From positions 1-39,541 of the forward strand of contig QHTE01000012.1 in the NCBI GenBank assembly GCA_003220685.1: 39,541 nt of DNA, given 5' to 3'. This stretch comes from Candidatus Rokuibacteriota bacterium (GTDB lineage Bacteria > Methylomirabilota > Methylomirabilia > Rokubacteriales > CSP1-6). The translations under genes were made by a program, and so were the position numbers. Under the pieces are notes generated by a model, which had not been told where the DNA came from, ran no database searches, and worked only from the letters and a program-made list of their open reading frames with translations. This document shows, piece by piece, positions 23,204-30,826 of the stretch; the first letter of the stretch is position 1; each line of letters starts with the position of its first letter.

Positions 23204-24790
23204 ATGCTGCCGGCGACCACCACGGTGGAGCAGCTGCGGCGCGCCGCCCTCGAGGCCGGCGCCGCGGGCGTCGCTGAGTCCTCGCCGAGCGCGATCCGGT
23301 GCCGCGTGCCCGCCTCGGAGGTTCCCGCGCTCGCCGACCGCCTCGCGGCGCTCGGCGCCCGCTGCCAGTTCCTCGCGGCCGCGGACACGCGCGTCACGGG
23401 CGGAGACTTCACGCTGGCCTACGTCTTCGCATCGGCGCAGCTCACGCCGTCGGTGACCGTGCTCGTCTCGGTCCCGGCGGCGGCGGCTCGCTTCGCCTCG
23501 CTCGCGACGCGCTCGTTCGCGGCCAGCCGCTTCGAGCGCGAAATCCACGACCTGTTCGGCCTGGTGCCCGAGGGGCATCCCGATCTCCGGCGACTCGCGC
23601 TCCATCAATACTGGCCCCAGGGGTATCACCCGCTGCGCCGCGACGTCGTGTCGCGCACGGACTTCGTCGATACGGGCGAGGCGTTTCCGTTCCGGCGCGT
23701 CGAGGGCGAGGGCATCTTCGAGATCACCGTGGGGCCGGTCCACGCCGGAATCATCGAGCCCGGCCACTTCCGTTTCAGCGTCGAGGGCGAGACCATCGTG
23801 AATCTCGAGACGCGACTGGGCTTCGTCCACAAGGGCACCGAGAAGCTGTTCGAGGGCCTCGCCCTCGACGCGGCACGCCCGCTCGCGGAACGCATCTCGG
23901 GCGATACGAGCGTCGGTCACGTCCTCGCCTACTGCCAGGCGATCGAAGCGCTGGCCGGCTGCGCCGTGCCGCCGCGGGCGGCCCGGCTGCGAGTCGTCCT
24001 GCTCGAGCTCGAACGGATCTACAACCACGTCGGTGACGTGGGCATGATCGTCAACGACACCGGATTCGCCTTCGGGCATGCGCACTGCTTTCGGCTCCGC
24101 GAGGAGCTCCTTCGACTCAACGAGCGCCTGACCGGTCATCGGCTGCTCCGCGGCGCGGTGGTGCCGGGCGGCGTCACGGGGCCGATCACGACGGCGCGGT
24201 TGGCGGCGGCCGCGACGAGGGTGGAGACTCTCGTCGCCGAGTTCGCCGCGATCGTGCGGCTCTGCCTGGACAACACGACGGTGCTCGAGCGGCTCCAGGG
24301 TACGGGACGACTGACCGAGCAGACGGCGACCGAGATGCAGGTCGTCGGGCTGGTCGGGCGGGCGAGCGGGATCGATGCCGACCTGCGGCGCGATGCGCCA
24401 TTCGCGGCGTACGGCGAGACGGGCGTGCACGTATCGGTCTACGGGACGGGCGACGTCTGGGCACGGACGATGGTGCGCCTCGACGAGGCGCGCGAGGCGG
24501 CGCGGCTCGTTCGCGAGGTTGCTCGCCTCGACACGCCCGGGATCGTGCACGTCCCGGTGCCGCCGCTCGCGCCTGGCGCCCACGCCTTCGGTCTCGTCGA
24601 GGCGTGGCGTGGACCGGTCTGGCACTGGGTGGTGGCCGGCGAGTCCTCGACGCTCGGCCGCGTGAAGGTGGTCGATCCGTCCTTTCGCAACTGGCCCGCG
24701 CTCGAGCACGCCGTCCTGAAGAACATCGTCCCGGACTTCCCCCTCTGCAACAAATCCTTCAACCTCTCCTACTCCGGCAACGATCTCTAG
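23204..24790 (+). CDS. Hydrogenase-like large subunit (NuoC-NuoD fusion, HyfG/HycE-like) lacking most Ni-Fe ligands
   Basis: A 528-residue peripheral subunit. Residues 1-140 are NuoC-like (FEREIHDLFGLVPEGHPDLRRL) and 160-528 NuoD/hydrogenase-like (GPVHAGIIEPGHFRF, FVHKGTEKLFEG, ELERIYNHVGDVG). In [NiFe]-hydrogenases two CxxC motifs hold the metal. Here the first is S232-G-D-T235 in AERISGDTSVGH, and the C-terminal one is C515-N-K-S518 in FPLCNKSFNLS. Three of four ligands are replaced, so hydrogen chemistry is unlikely. No protease-cleaved tail follows. I interpret it as an Ehr-type or quinone/other redox large subunit. It ends the operon and overlaps the convergent methyltransferase gene by four bases. 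Confidence 0.92.
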   Translation: MLPATTTVEQLRRAALEAGAAGVAESSPSAIRCRVPASEVPALADRLAALGARCQFLAAADTRVTGGDFTLAYVFASAQLTPSVTVLVSVPAAAARFASLATRSFAASRFEREIHDLFGLVPEGHPDLRRLALHQYWPQGYHPLRRDVVSRTDFVDTGEAFPFRRVEGEGIFEITVGPVHAGIIEPGHFRFSVEGETIVNLETRLGFVHKGTEKLFEGLALDAARPLAERISGDTSVGHVLAYCQAIEALAGCAVPPRAARLRVVLLELERIYNHVGDVGMIVNDTGFAFGHAHCFRLREELLRLNERLTGHRLLRGAVVPGGVTGPITTARLAAAATRVETLVAEFAAIVRLCLDNTTVLERLQGTGRLTEQTATEMQVVGLVGRASGIDADLRRDAPFAAYGETGVHVSVYGTGDVWARTMVRLDEAREAARLVREVARLDTPGIVHVPVPPLAPGAHAFGLVEAWRGPVWHWVVAGESSTLGRVKVVDPSFRNWPALEHAVLKNIVPDFPLCNKSFNLSYSGNDL

Positions 24791-25392
24791 GAGATCCGGG
24801 CGGGCGAGTCGGCGGCGCGCGCCGAGAACCGCCGCATGTCGGCCATCTCAGCTCGATCCTCGGCGTCGATCACGAAGCCGGCGGCCTCCACCGCTCGCTC
24901 CGTGTCGCGATTGGGGTGACAGCCGCCGCTGGCCCAGGTCCAGAGCGGTTGCACACGATCCTGGAAGGCGGCCTTCCACGCCCGGCGAGAGCGGACGTGC
25001 TCGAGCATGCGCAGACGGCCGTCGGGCCGCAGCACGCGCTTGACCTCGGCAAGCCCGCGCGCGGGATAGGAGACGCTGCAGAAAACCAGGCTCGCGACCA
25101 CGGTGTCGAAGGTCCCGTCGCGAAACGGCAACGCCTCGGCGCTCCCTTGCACCAGCGGGACACCGGGCGCTCGCCTGCGCGCGCGACCGAGCGAGTCCCA
25201 GGTCGGATCGAGACCGATCGGCCGCACGCCCGGACCGTAGAGCGGCAGCCCCCGACCGGTGCCACATCCGACGTCGAGCGTCCGCCCGTGCGCGCTGCTC
25301 GCAAGCCACCGGCGCCACGGTCCCAGGCCCGTACGCTCCAGCACCGCGCAGAGCCCGTCGTAGAGCCACGGGATCTGTTCGAGGCCGCGCAT
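24787..25392 (-). CDS. Class I SAM-dependent methyltransferase
   Basis: A 201-residue methyltransferase with motif I TLDVGCGTGRGLPLYG, acidic residue at the end of strand 2 (IGLDPTWDSL), GSAEALPFRDGTFDTVVASLVF (motifs II/post I) and VLRPDGRLRMLEHVRS (motif III). The GHVRS-like segment and small size resemble UbiE-like or phospholipid N-methyltransferase-type enzymes acting on small or lipid substrates. ATG 25392 immediately follows the FIST gene stop, so the two are probably co-transcribed. Its 3' end overlaps the large-subunit gene on the other strand by four bases. Substrate unknown. Confidence 0.88.
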   Translation of the reverse strand: MRGLEQIPWLYDGLCAVLERTGLGPWRRWLASSAHGRTLDVGCGTGRGLPLYGPGVRPIGLDPTWDSLGRARRRAPGVPLVQGSAEALPFRDGTFDTVVASLVFCSVSYPARGLAEVKRVLRPDGRLRMLEHVRSRRAWKAAFQDRVQPLWTWASGGCHPNRDTERAVEAAGFVIDAEDRAEMADMRRFSARAADSPARIS

Positions 25393-26556
25393 TCAGGCCT
25401 CGGGGAAGATCACGAGGGCGCCCGTGTAGTTGTGGAAGAAGTTCCGGCGGCCGATCGGAGCGAACTCGCCGTTGCCGAAGAATCCGAGCAGGGGAAATTC
25501 GCCGAGGCGCTCGCGGATCAGGGTCACGTCGTGGTCGGGCACGCCGAAGAGCCCGCGGCCGCGCCCGGCGCAGTCGAAGTAGCAGCCGAAGGCCGGCCGC
25601 CGACCGTCGAGGCGCTCGGCCAGCTCGTCGAGCATCTCTCGGAGGTCCTCGCGCGACGCCTGGGCGTCGCGGATCTGAAACTGCAGCGTCTGTCCTACCC
25701 GCACGCGCTCGGCGACGGCCAGGGCGCCGCTCGACTGGTCGGCGCCGACGAGGTTACGCACGAGGAAATCGCCGCGCTCCAGCGGCGACTTCGCCGGATC
25801 CATCGCGAGCCCGGCGAACACGCCGGCCCGCCGGATGCGCGCCTCGATGTCGGGGTTGGCGCGAATGGCCTCGGTCAGCATCTCGAGGGCCGGCCGGCTG
25901 CCGATCCGCTGGATCACGTTCGCCTCGGCGTGGGTGATGACGTACGGCTCGCCGATCGGCGTGCAGCCCTGCGTCACGCCGATGACCGGCGCCAGCCCGG
26001 AAAGCGCGACACCGACGAGCGCGCCCTCGACGGCGTCGGTGTTGTACAGCTCGAACATCGGGCCGCCCGCCGCGACCGCGCCGAGCACCGGCACGAAGCC
26101 GAGCGCGTCGTGGAGCTCGGTCAGGAGCGCCGTCGGATTGCACCCGATGGCGTCCGGCAGCACGAGCGCGCACCCGCCCTCGGCGACGGTCGGGCCGATC
26201 CGCCGCGCCAGCTCGGCGCCGAGCTCGCGCCGCTCGCCCTGCCGCTCGAACGAGAAGGGCGTCGCGACCAGGCGCTCGCAGCGCACCGCGAGCACCGCCA
26301 CCGCCAGCTCGTCCTCGACCTCGCGCCGCTCGGTGAGGATGCCGGTTCCGCTGCAGCCGACGACGACGGGCGCGCCGGTCACGCGCCGGACGGCGTGGAG
26401 CGCCTCGTGCGCGCGCGAGTGGGCGTCGCCGGTGACGAAGACCAGCGCCAGGTCGGCGCGGGCGGCACCGCTTCGCTCGATCGCTTCGAGCGAGGCCTCG
26501 AGCGCGGCGTTGTCGGCCGCGCCGCCGACGGCGAGGCCGGTTCCGGCGGCGATCAT
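25393..26556 (-). CDS. FIST-domain sensor protein
   Basis: A 387-residue soluble protein with FIST N (about 30-215; LALVFVTGDAHSRAHEAL, VVVGCSGTGILTERREVED, PTALLTELHDALGFVPVLGAVAAGG) and FIST C (about 220-385; GADQSSGALAVAERVRVGQTLQFQIRDA, GCYFDCAGRGRGLFG, LLGFFGNGEFAPIG, NYTGALVIF). FIST domains are thought to bind small ligands such as amino acids. Here no output domain is attached, so it must act through a partner or be an enzyme. ATG 26556 lies 6 bases after a TAGAGT hexamer on the minus strand, consistent with a leaderless mRNA. The methyltransferase gene follows without a gap. Confidence 0.9.
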   Translation of the reverse strand: MIAAGTGLAVGGAADNAALEASLEAIERSGAARADLALVFVTGDAHSRAHEALHAVRRVTGAPVVVGCSGTGILTERREVEDELAVAVLAVRCERLVATPFSFERQGERRELGAELARRIGPTVAEGGCALVLPDAIGCNPTALLTELHDALGFVPVLGAVAAGGPMFELYNTDAVEGALVGVALSGLAPVIGVTQGCTPIGEPYVITHAEANVIQRIGSRPALEMLTEAIRANPDIEARIRRAGVFAGLAMDPAKSPLERGDFLVRNLVGADQSSGALAVAERVRVGQTLQFQIRDAQASREDLREMLDELAERLDGRRPAFGCYFDCAGRGRGLFGVPDHDVTLIRERLGEFPLLGFFGNGEFAPIGRRNFFHNYTGALVIFPEA

Positions 26557-26597
26557 GCCGTGACTCTAGCACCTTTGCTGCTACACTTTTCGTCGCC
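26557..26597. promoter_or_regulatory. Compact divergent promoter region between FIST and PhzF genes
   Basis: In 41 bases, TAGAGT (complement of 26563-26568) lies 6 bases before the FIST ATG. On the plus strand GTGACT-like and TACACT (26582-26587), 10 bases before the PhzF GTG, form the other candidate promoter. There is no Shine-Dalgarno on either side. Confidence 0.4.
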
Positions 26598-27392
26598 GTG
26601 GGCCTCCGGATCACGCAGGTCGACGCGTTCACCGACACGCCCTTCGCGGGCAACCCCGCGGCGGTATGCCTCCTGCCGGCGCCCCGCGACGAGGGCTGGA
26701 TGCAGAGCGTCGCGCGCGAGATGAACCTCTCGGAGACGGCGTTCCTCGTCCCGCAGGCCGACGGCTACGCGCTCCGGTGGTTCACGCCGGCGGTGGAGGT
26801 CGCCCTCTGCGGCCACGCGACCCTCGCGAGCGCGCACGTTCTCTGGGAGGACGGCCACCTGCCCTCGGGTCGGCAGGCACGGTTTCACACCAAGAGCGGT
26901 CTCCTCACCGGCGACCGCGCGGGCGAGTGGATCGAGCTCGATTTTCCAGCCAAGCGGGAGGAGCCTGCCCCTGCGCCCGCCGGTCTGGCCGAAGCGCTCG
27001 GCGCCGCGCCTAAGTACGTCGGGCGAAACCAGTTCGACTATCTCGTCGAGGTGGACGGAGAGGCCACCGTCAGAGGCCTCGCGCCGGACCATGGGGCACT
27101 CGCCGCCTTGCCCGTGCGCGGCGTGATCGTCACGGGCCGCGCGGAATCGCCCGGGTACGATTTCGTCTCGCGATTCTTCGCACCGGGCTCGGGCATCCCC
27201 GAAGATCCGGTGACGGGCTCGGCCCACTGCGCGCTCGGCCCGTTCTGGCAGTCGCGCCTGGGCAAGAACGACTTCGTCGCCTATCAGGCTTCGCCCCGAG
27301 GCGGCGTCGTGCGCGTCCGCGTCGCCGGTGAGCGCGTGAAGCTCGGCGGCAAGGCGGTCACGGTTCTCCGGGGCGAGCTGCTCGGCGCGTGA
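26598..27392 (+). CDS. PhzF-family isomerase/epimerase-like protein
   Basis: A 264-residue two-domain enzyme of the diaminopimelate-epimerase fold. It opens ITQVDAFTDTPFAGNPAAVCLL and has MNLSETAFLV, whose glutamate is the likely catalytic base. LRWFTPAVEVALCGHATLA, RFFAPGSGIPEDPVTGSAHCALGPFW and GGVVRVRVAGERVKLGGKAVTV follow, all signature segments of PhzF proteins. PhzF itself isomerises a phenazine precursor. No phenazine genes are present, so the natural substrate is unknown. GTG 26598 matches the family N-terminus. A hairpin directly follows the stop. Confidence 0.92.
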   Translation: MGLRITQVDAFTDTPFAGNPAAVCLLPAPRDEGWMQSVAREMNLSETAFLVPQADGYALRWFTPAVEVALCGHATLASAHVLWEDGHLPSGRQARFHTKSGLLTGDRAGEWIELDFPAKREEPAPAPAGLAEALGAAPKYVGRNQFDYLVEVDGEATVRGLAPDHGALAALPVRGVIVTGRAESPGYDFVSRFFAPGSGIPEDPVTGSAHCALGPFWQSRLGKNDFVAYQASPRGGVVRVRVAGERVKLGGKAVTVLRGELLGA

Positions 27393-27413
27393 GACGGCGC
27401 GCGGTGTGCCGTC
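27393..27413 (+). terminator. Hairpin directly after the PhzF stop codon
   Basis: GACGGCGC (27393-27400) pairs with GTGCCGTC (27406-27413), with one G-T wobble and a 5-base loop. It abuts the TGA and lies between convergent genes. No T-tract follows, so it is at best a weak terminator or an mRNA-end stabiliser. Confidence 0.4.
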
Positions 27414-27479
27414 CCGGCCGCCTGGGCCGCGGCGGATTCGAGCGCATCGGGTCCTTTCTAGGCGGCGCAGTGGCGGCGC

Positions 27480-28025
27480 TCAGAGCCGATAAAGCATCCA
27501 GTAGACGAGCACCCCCGTCACCGACACGTAGAGCCAGATCGGCAGGGTCCAGCGGGCGATGCGGACATGCCGCGCGAAGCTCCCCTTCAGCGCGCGGTAG
27601 ACGGTCGTGAGCGCCAGGGGAACGATCGCCGCCGCCAGGACGATGTGCGAGACGAGCATCGGATAGTACACGAGCCGGATCCAGCCCGTTCCGGCGAAGG
27701 GCCGCGAGCCCGCGAGGGCGTGATAGGTCACGTAGGAGACGAGGAACAGGATCGAGACCGCGAGCGCGGACAGCATGCACGTCTTGTGAGCGATCACCCG
27801 CCTGCGGCGGATGAAGAGCCAGCCGGCGGCGAGCAAGGCGGCGCTCGTCGCATTGAGGCACGCGTTGAGCAGCGGGAGCGTGGCCACGACGGGACCGGCG
27901 CCGGGCGCGGGTCGGTGGCCGAGCAGCAGGTAGCCGACGACCAGCACGACCGCGAGCGAGACCCCGCCGATCGCGACACGCGCCGACCGGTCATCCGGAG
28001 CCGTCGTCTGTTCGGGTGCTGTCAC
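27480..28025 (-). CDS. DUF420-family integral membrane protein
   Basis: A 181-residue protein with five membrane segments starting near residue 20. Conserved histidines lie at helix ends: RRVIAHKTCML, SYVTYHALAG, PMLVSHIVLAA and FARHVRIARW. This is the DUF420 (YozB-like) pattern, often found near cytochrome oxidase assembly genes, and the histidines suggest heme or copper binding. Here it instead overlaps an NRAMP-related transporter gene by four bases (GTGA), linking it to metal transport. GTG 28025 is chosen by that overlap. A longer upstream frame is a shadow of the transporter gene. Confidence 0.85.
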   Translation of the reverse strand: MTAPEQTTAPDDRSARVAIGGVSLAVVLVVGYLLLGHRPAPGAGPVVATLPLLNACLNATSAALLAAGWLFIRRRRVIAHKTCMLSALAVSILFLVSYVTYHALAGSRPFAGTGWIRLVYYPMLVSHIVLAAAIVPLALTTVYRALKGSFARHVRIARWTLPIWLYVSVTGVLVYWMLYRL

Positions 28026-29308
28026 AGCGCGGTCGCGAAGAAGGCGACGGCCGCGAGGAACATGACGGCCGTCGCCAGCCAGCCGAGCAGGTTGAGCCAC
28101 GGACCGTTGGCGTGCTGGCCCATGATCGCCCGGTTGTTGCCGACCAGCATCACGAGCAGGAGGAGCGGTGGCGCCAGCAGCCCGTTGAGCACGGCGGAGA
28201 GAAAGAGCATGCGGATCGGATGCGTTCCGCCGAGGTTCAGGGCCATGCCCGCGACGACGGCGCCGCCGAAGACCAGGTAGAAGCGGCGCCCGCGCCGCGG
28301 AGTCAGGTCGAGCCCCGCGCGCCATTTGAAGACCTCGGCGATCGCGAACGACGCCGATCCGGCCAGGACCGGCACGGCCAGCAGACCCGTCCCGATCAGG
28401 CCGATCGCGAACAGGAGATACGCGCCGTCGCCGGCCAGCGGCCGCAGCGCCTCCGCGGCCTGCCGCGCGCTCTCGATCCGGGTCTGTCCGGCGACGTGCA
28501 AGGTCGCGCCGGTCGCGAGGATGATGAAGAACATGACGAGGTTGGAGAAGAACATGCCCGTGACGACGTCGAGCCGCGCGTCGGCGAGCTCGTGCGCGGT
28601 CGCGCCGCGCCGCTGGGCCACGGAGCTCCGGCCCTGGGCCTTCTCCTGCTCGACCTCGTGCGAGGCCTGCCAGAAGAAGAGATACGGCGAGATCGTCGTT
28701 CCGAGCACGGCGAGGGCGGTGGTCAGGTAGAACGAATCCCAGCTGAGGCGCGGCACGAGGGTCGCGGCCGCGACCTGCCGCCAGTCCGGCCTGGCCAGGA
28801 ACGCGGTCACGACGTAGGCGAAGAGCGTCGCGGTCAGCCACTTGAGATACTGAGCGAACGTCGCGTAGGTCGTGTAGATCGTCGTGAGCATGATGACCAG
28901 ACCGAGCACCGGCACCGACACGAGCGCCGGCACGCCGGTGAGCATGTGCGTCACGTCGGCCATGCCCGCCAGATCCGCAGCGATGTTGAAGACGTTGGCG
29001 ACCAGCAGCAGGAGACACGCGACGTACAGGAACGGCCGCGGATAGTGGCGGCGGATCGCCGCCGCCAGACCGCTGCCCGTGACGAGTCCGATCCGCGCGC
29101 AGATCAGCTGCACGGCCGCCATCAGCGGGAAGGTCGCCAGCGCCATCCACAGCATGCCGTACCCGAGCGAGGCTCCGGCGACCGAGTACGTCGTGATCCC
29201 GCTCGGATCGTCGTCGGCCGCGCCGGTGACGAGGCCGGGCCCGAGAATCCTGAAATAGCGGACGAGCGGATTGTGGCTGTGGCGGTCGCTGTCGTGGAGA
29301 TCGCTCAT
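28022..29308 (-). CDS. NRAMP-family divalent-metal transporter, DPSG variant
   Basis: A 428-residue transporter with 11 helices of the LeuT-like fold. Helix 1 reads TGAADDDPSGITTYSVAGAS. Canonical Mn/Fe NRAMPs have DPGN there, but this one has D34-P-S-G. Helix 6 reads VLGTTISPYLFFWQASHEVEQE, where the usual metal-binding methionine (MPH) is missing. Both changes mark the NRAMP-related branch, some of which are thought to move Mg2+ or other ions. Substrate therefore should not be assumed to be Mn2+. It is the first gene of a pair with the DUF420 protein. ATG 29308 gives the full length. Confidence 0.88.
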   Translation of the reverse strand: MSDLHDSDRHSHNPLVRYFRILGPGLVTGAADDDPSGITTYSVAGASLGYGMLWMALATFPLMAAVQLICARIGLVTGSGLAAAIRRHYPRPFLYVACLLLLVANVFNIAADLAGMADVTHMLTGVPALVSVPVLGLVIMLTTIYTTYATFAQYLKWLTATLFAYVVTAFLARPDWRQVAAATLVPRLSWDSFYLTTALAVLGTTISPYLFFWQASHEVEQEKAQGRSSVAQRRGATAHELADARLDVVTGMFFSNLVMFFIILATGATLHVAGQTRIESARQAAEALRPLAGDGAYLLFAIGLIGTGLLAVPVLAGSASFAIAEVFKWRAGLDLTPRRGRRFYLVFGGAVVAGMALNLGGTHPIRMLFLSAVLNGLLAPPLLLLVMLVGNNRAIMGQHANGPWLNLLGWLATAVMFLAAVAFFATAL

Positions 29309-29385
29309 GAGGCCGTCTCATTATGCCCGGACGGGCGCCGGCTGATTCGGCTAACATGACCGGCCGTGAGCCGAGGAGCGCCGGC

Positions 29386-30818
29386 ATGAGCGGATTCGCC
29401 GAGTACGAGCGGTACGACGCGAGCGGGCTGGCCGAGCTCGTGGGCGGCGACAGGTCTCGCCGCGCGAGCTGCTCGAGGCCGCGATCGAGCGGGTCGAGTC
29501 GCGCAACGGGGCGGTCAACGCCGTGACGATGCGCCTCGACGACTACGGCCGCCGGGCGATCGCCGCGGGGGTGCCCGACGGGCCGTTCACGGGCGTCCCC
29601 TTCCTCATGAAGGACCTCACGGCGTCGATCGCCGGCGTCCCGATGACGCGCAGCTCGCGATTCTTCGCCGACGCGCCGGCCCCCGCGGCCGACAGCGAGC
29701 ACGTCGCGCGGCTCGAGCGCGCCGGCCTGGTGATCTTCGGCCGCACGAACACGTGCGAGCTCGGCCTGTCGCTCACGTGCGAGCCGCGCATGCACGGCCC
29801 GACCCGCAATCCCTGGGACCCGACGCGCATCTCCGGCGGCTCGAGCGGCGGTGCGGCCGCCGCGGTCGGCGCGCGCATGCTCCCGATGGCGCACGCCACG
29901 GACGGCTTCGGCTCGATCCGCGCGCCGGCGGCGTGCTGCGGGCTCGTGGGGCTCAAGCCCACGCGCGGGCGCAACACGATGGCGCCGGGGCTCGGCGAGG
30001 GGCTCGGCGGCTGCTCGGTCGAGCACGCCGTCACCCTGTCCGTGCGCGACTCCGCGGCGCTGCTCGACGCCACGAGCGGCCCGGGCGCCGGCGATCCTTA
30101 CGTCGCGCCGGCGCCGGCGCGACCCTTCCTACAGGAAGTCGGCGCCGAGCCGGGCGCCCTGCGCATCGCCTTCACGAGCCTCGCGCCCAACGGCGCGAAG
30201 GTCGAGGCGGACAGCCTGCGCACGCTCACCGAAACGGTGAAGCTCTGCGCGGGCCTGGGTCATCGGGTCGAGGAAGCGGATCCGGCGATTGACCGGCCCG
30301 CGGTCGTCTCGACATTCCTCACGCTCGCCGCCGCGAATACGGTCGTGAACCTGGCGAGCCACCCCACGAAGGGCCGCTCGGCGCGGGCCGACGAGGTCGA
30401 GACGGTGACGTGGGCGACGGCGAAGCTCGGCGAGAAGATCAGCGGCGCCGACTACGTCCGCGCGACGCAGGCCGCGCACCGGCTCGGGCGGCAGATGGCC
30501 GCGTTCCACGAGGGCTGGGACGTGCTGCTCACGCCAGGCCTCGCGACCCTGCCGGTGAGGCTCGGCTGGCTCGACATGATGATGGATGACGTCGACGAGT
30601 ACTGGCGGCGCGTGTTCGCCTTCTCGCCCTTCACCGTCTGGTTCAACCTCACCGGCCAGCCGGCGATGATGCTGCCGCTCGGGCGCTCGGCCGACGGGTT
30701 GCCCGTCGCCGTCCAGCTCGTCGGGCGCTTCGGCGACGAGGCGACGCTGTTCCGGCTCGCCGCGCAGCTGGAAGCCGCGCGTCCGTGGTTCGAGCGCAAG
30801 CCCGCGCTCGCGTCCTGA
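29386..30818 (+). pseudogene. Amidase-signature family enzyme with a single-base frameshift near the N-terminus
   Basis: Ser-cisSer-Lys amidase of about 477 residues if repaired. From ATG 29386 (Shine-Dalgarno GAGGAG) the frame reads MSGFAEYERYDASGLAELVGGD, then shifts. The continuation VSPRELLEAAIERVESRNGAVNAV is in the frame one base earlier from 29454. A missing C in GAC(C)AG at about 29450 would restore GDQVSPRELLE. Downstream the catalytic Lys (GVPFLMKDLT), ISGGSSGGAAAAVGARM with cis-Ser and ATDGFGSIRAPA with the nucleophile Ser are intact. The remaining frame could start at GTG 29520 or ATG 29526, but that loses about 45 residues before the catalytic Lys. Recent pseudogene or assembly error are both possible. 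Confidence 0.85.
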
Positions 30819-30826
30819 CGGTCTCG

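Noticed and set aside
26598..27392. Phenazine biosynthesis locus suggested by the PhzF-like gene
   Set aside because: No other phz gene lies around it. PhzF-family proteins are widespread outside phenazine pathways.
28016..29359. Long plus-strand open frame opposite the NRAMP-related gene (and similar ones opposite the large subunit at 23132-24709 and the TPR gene at 36810-38543)
   Set aside because: High GC leaves few stop codons on the opposite strand. The translations are dominated by Arg, His, Asp and Glu in low-complexity runs with no domain, while the other strand encodes clear families.
27480..30026. Apparent 848-residue frame ending in the DUF420 protein
   Set aside because: Everything before GTG 28025 is out-of-frame NRAMP and antisense amidase sequence.
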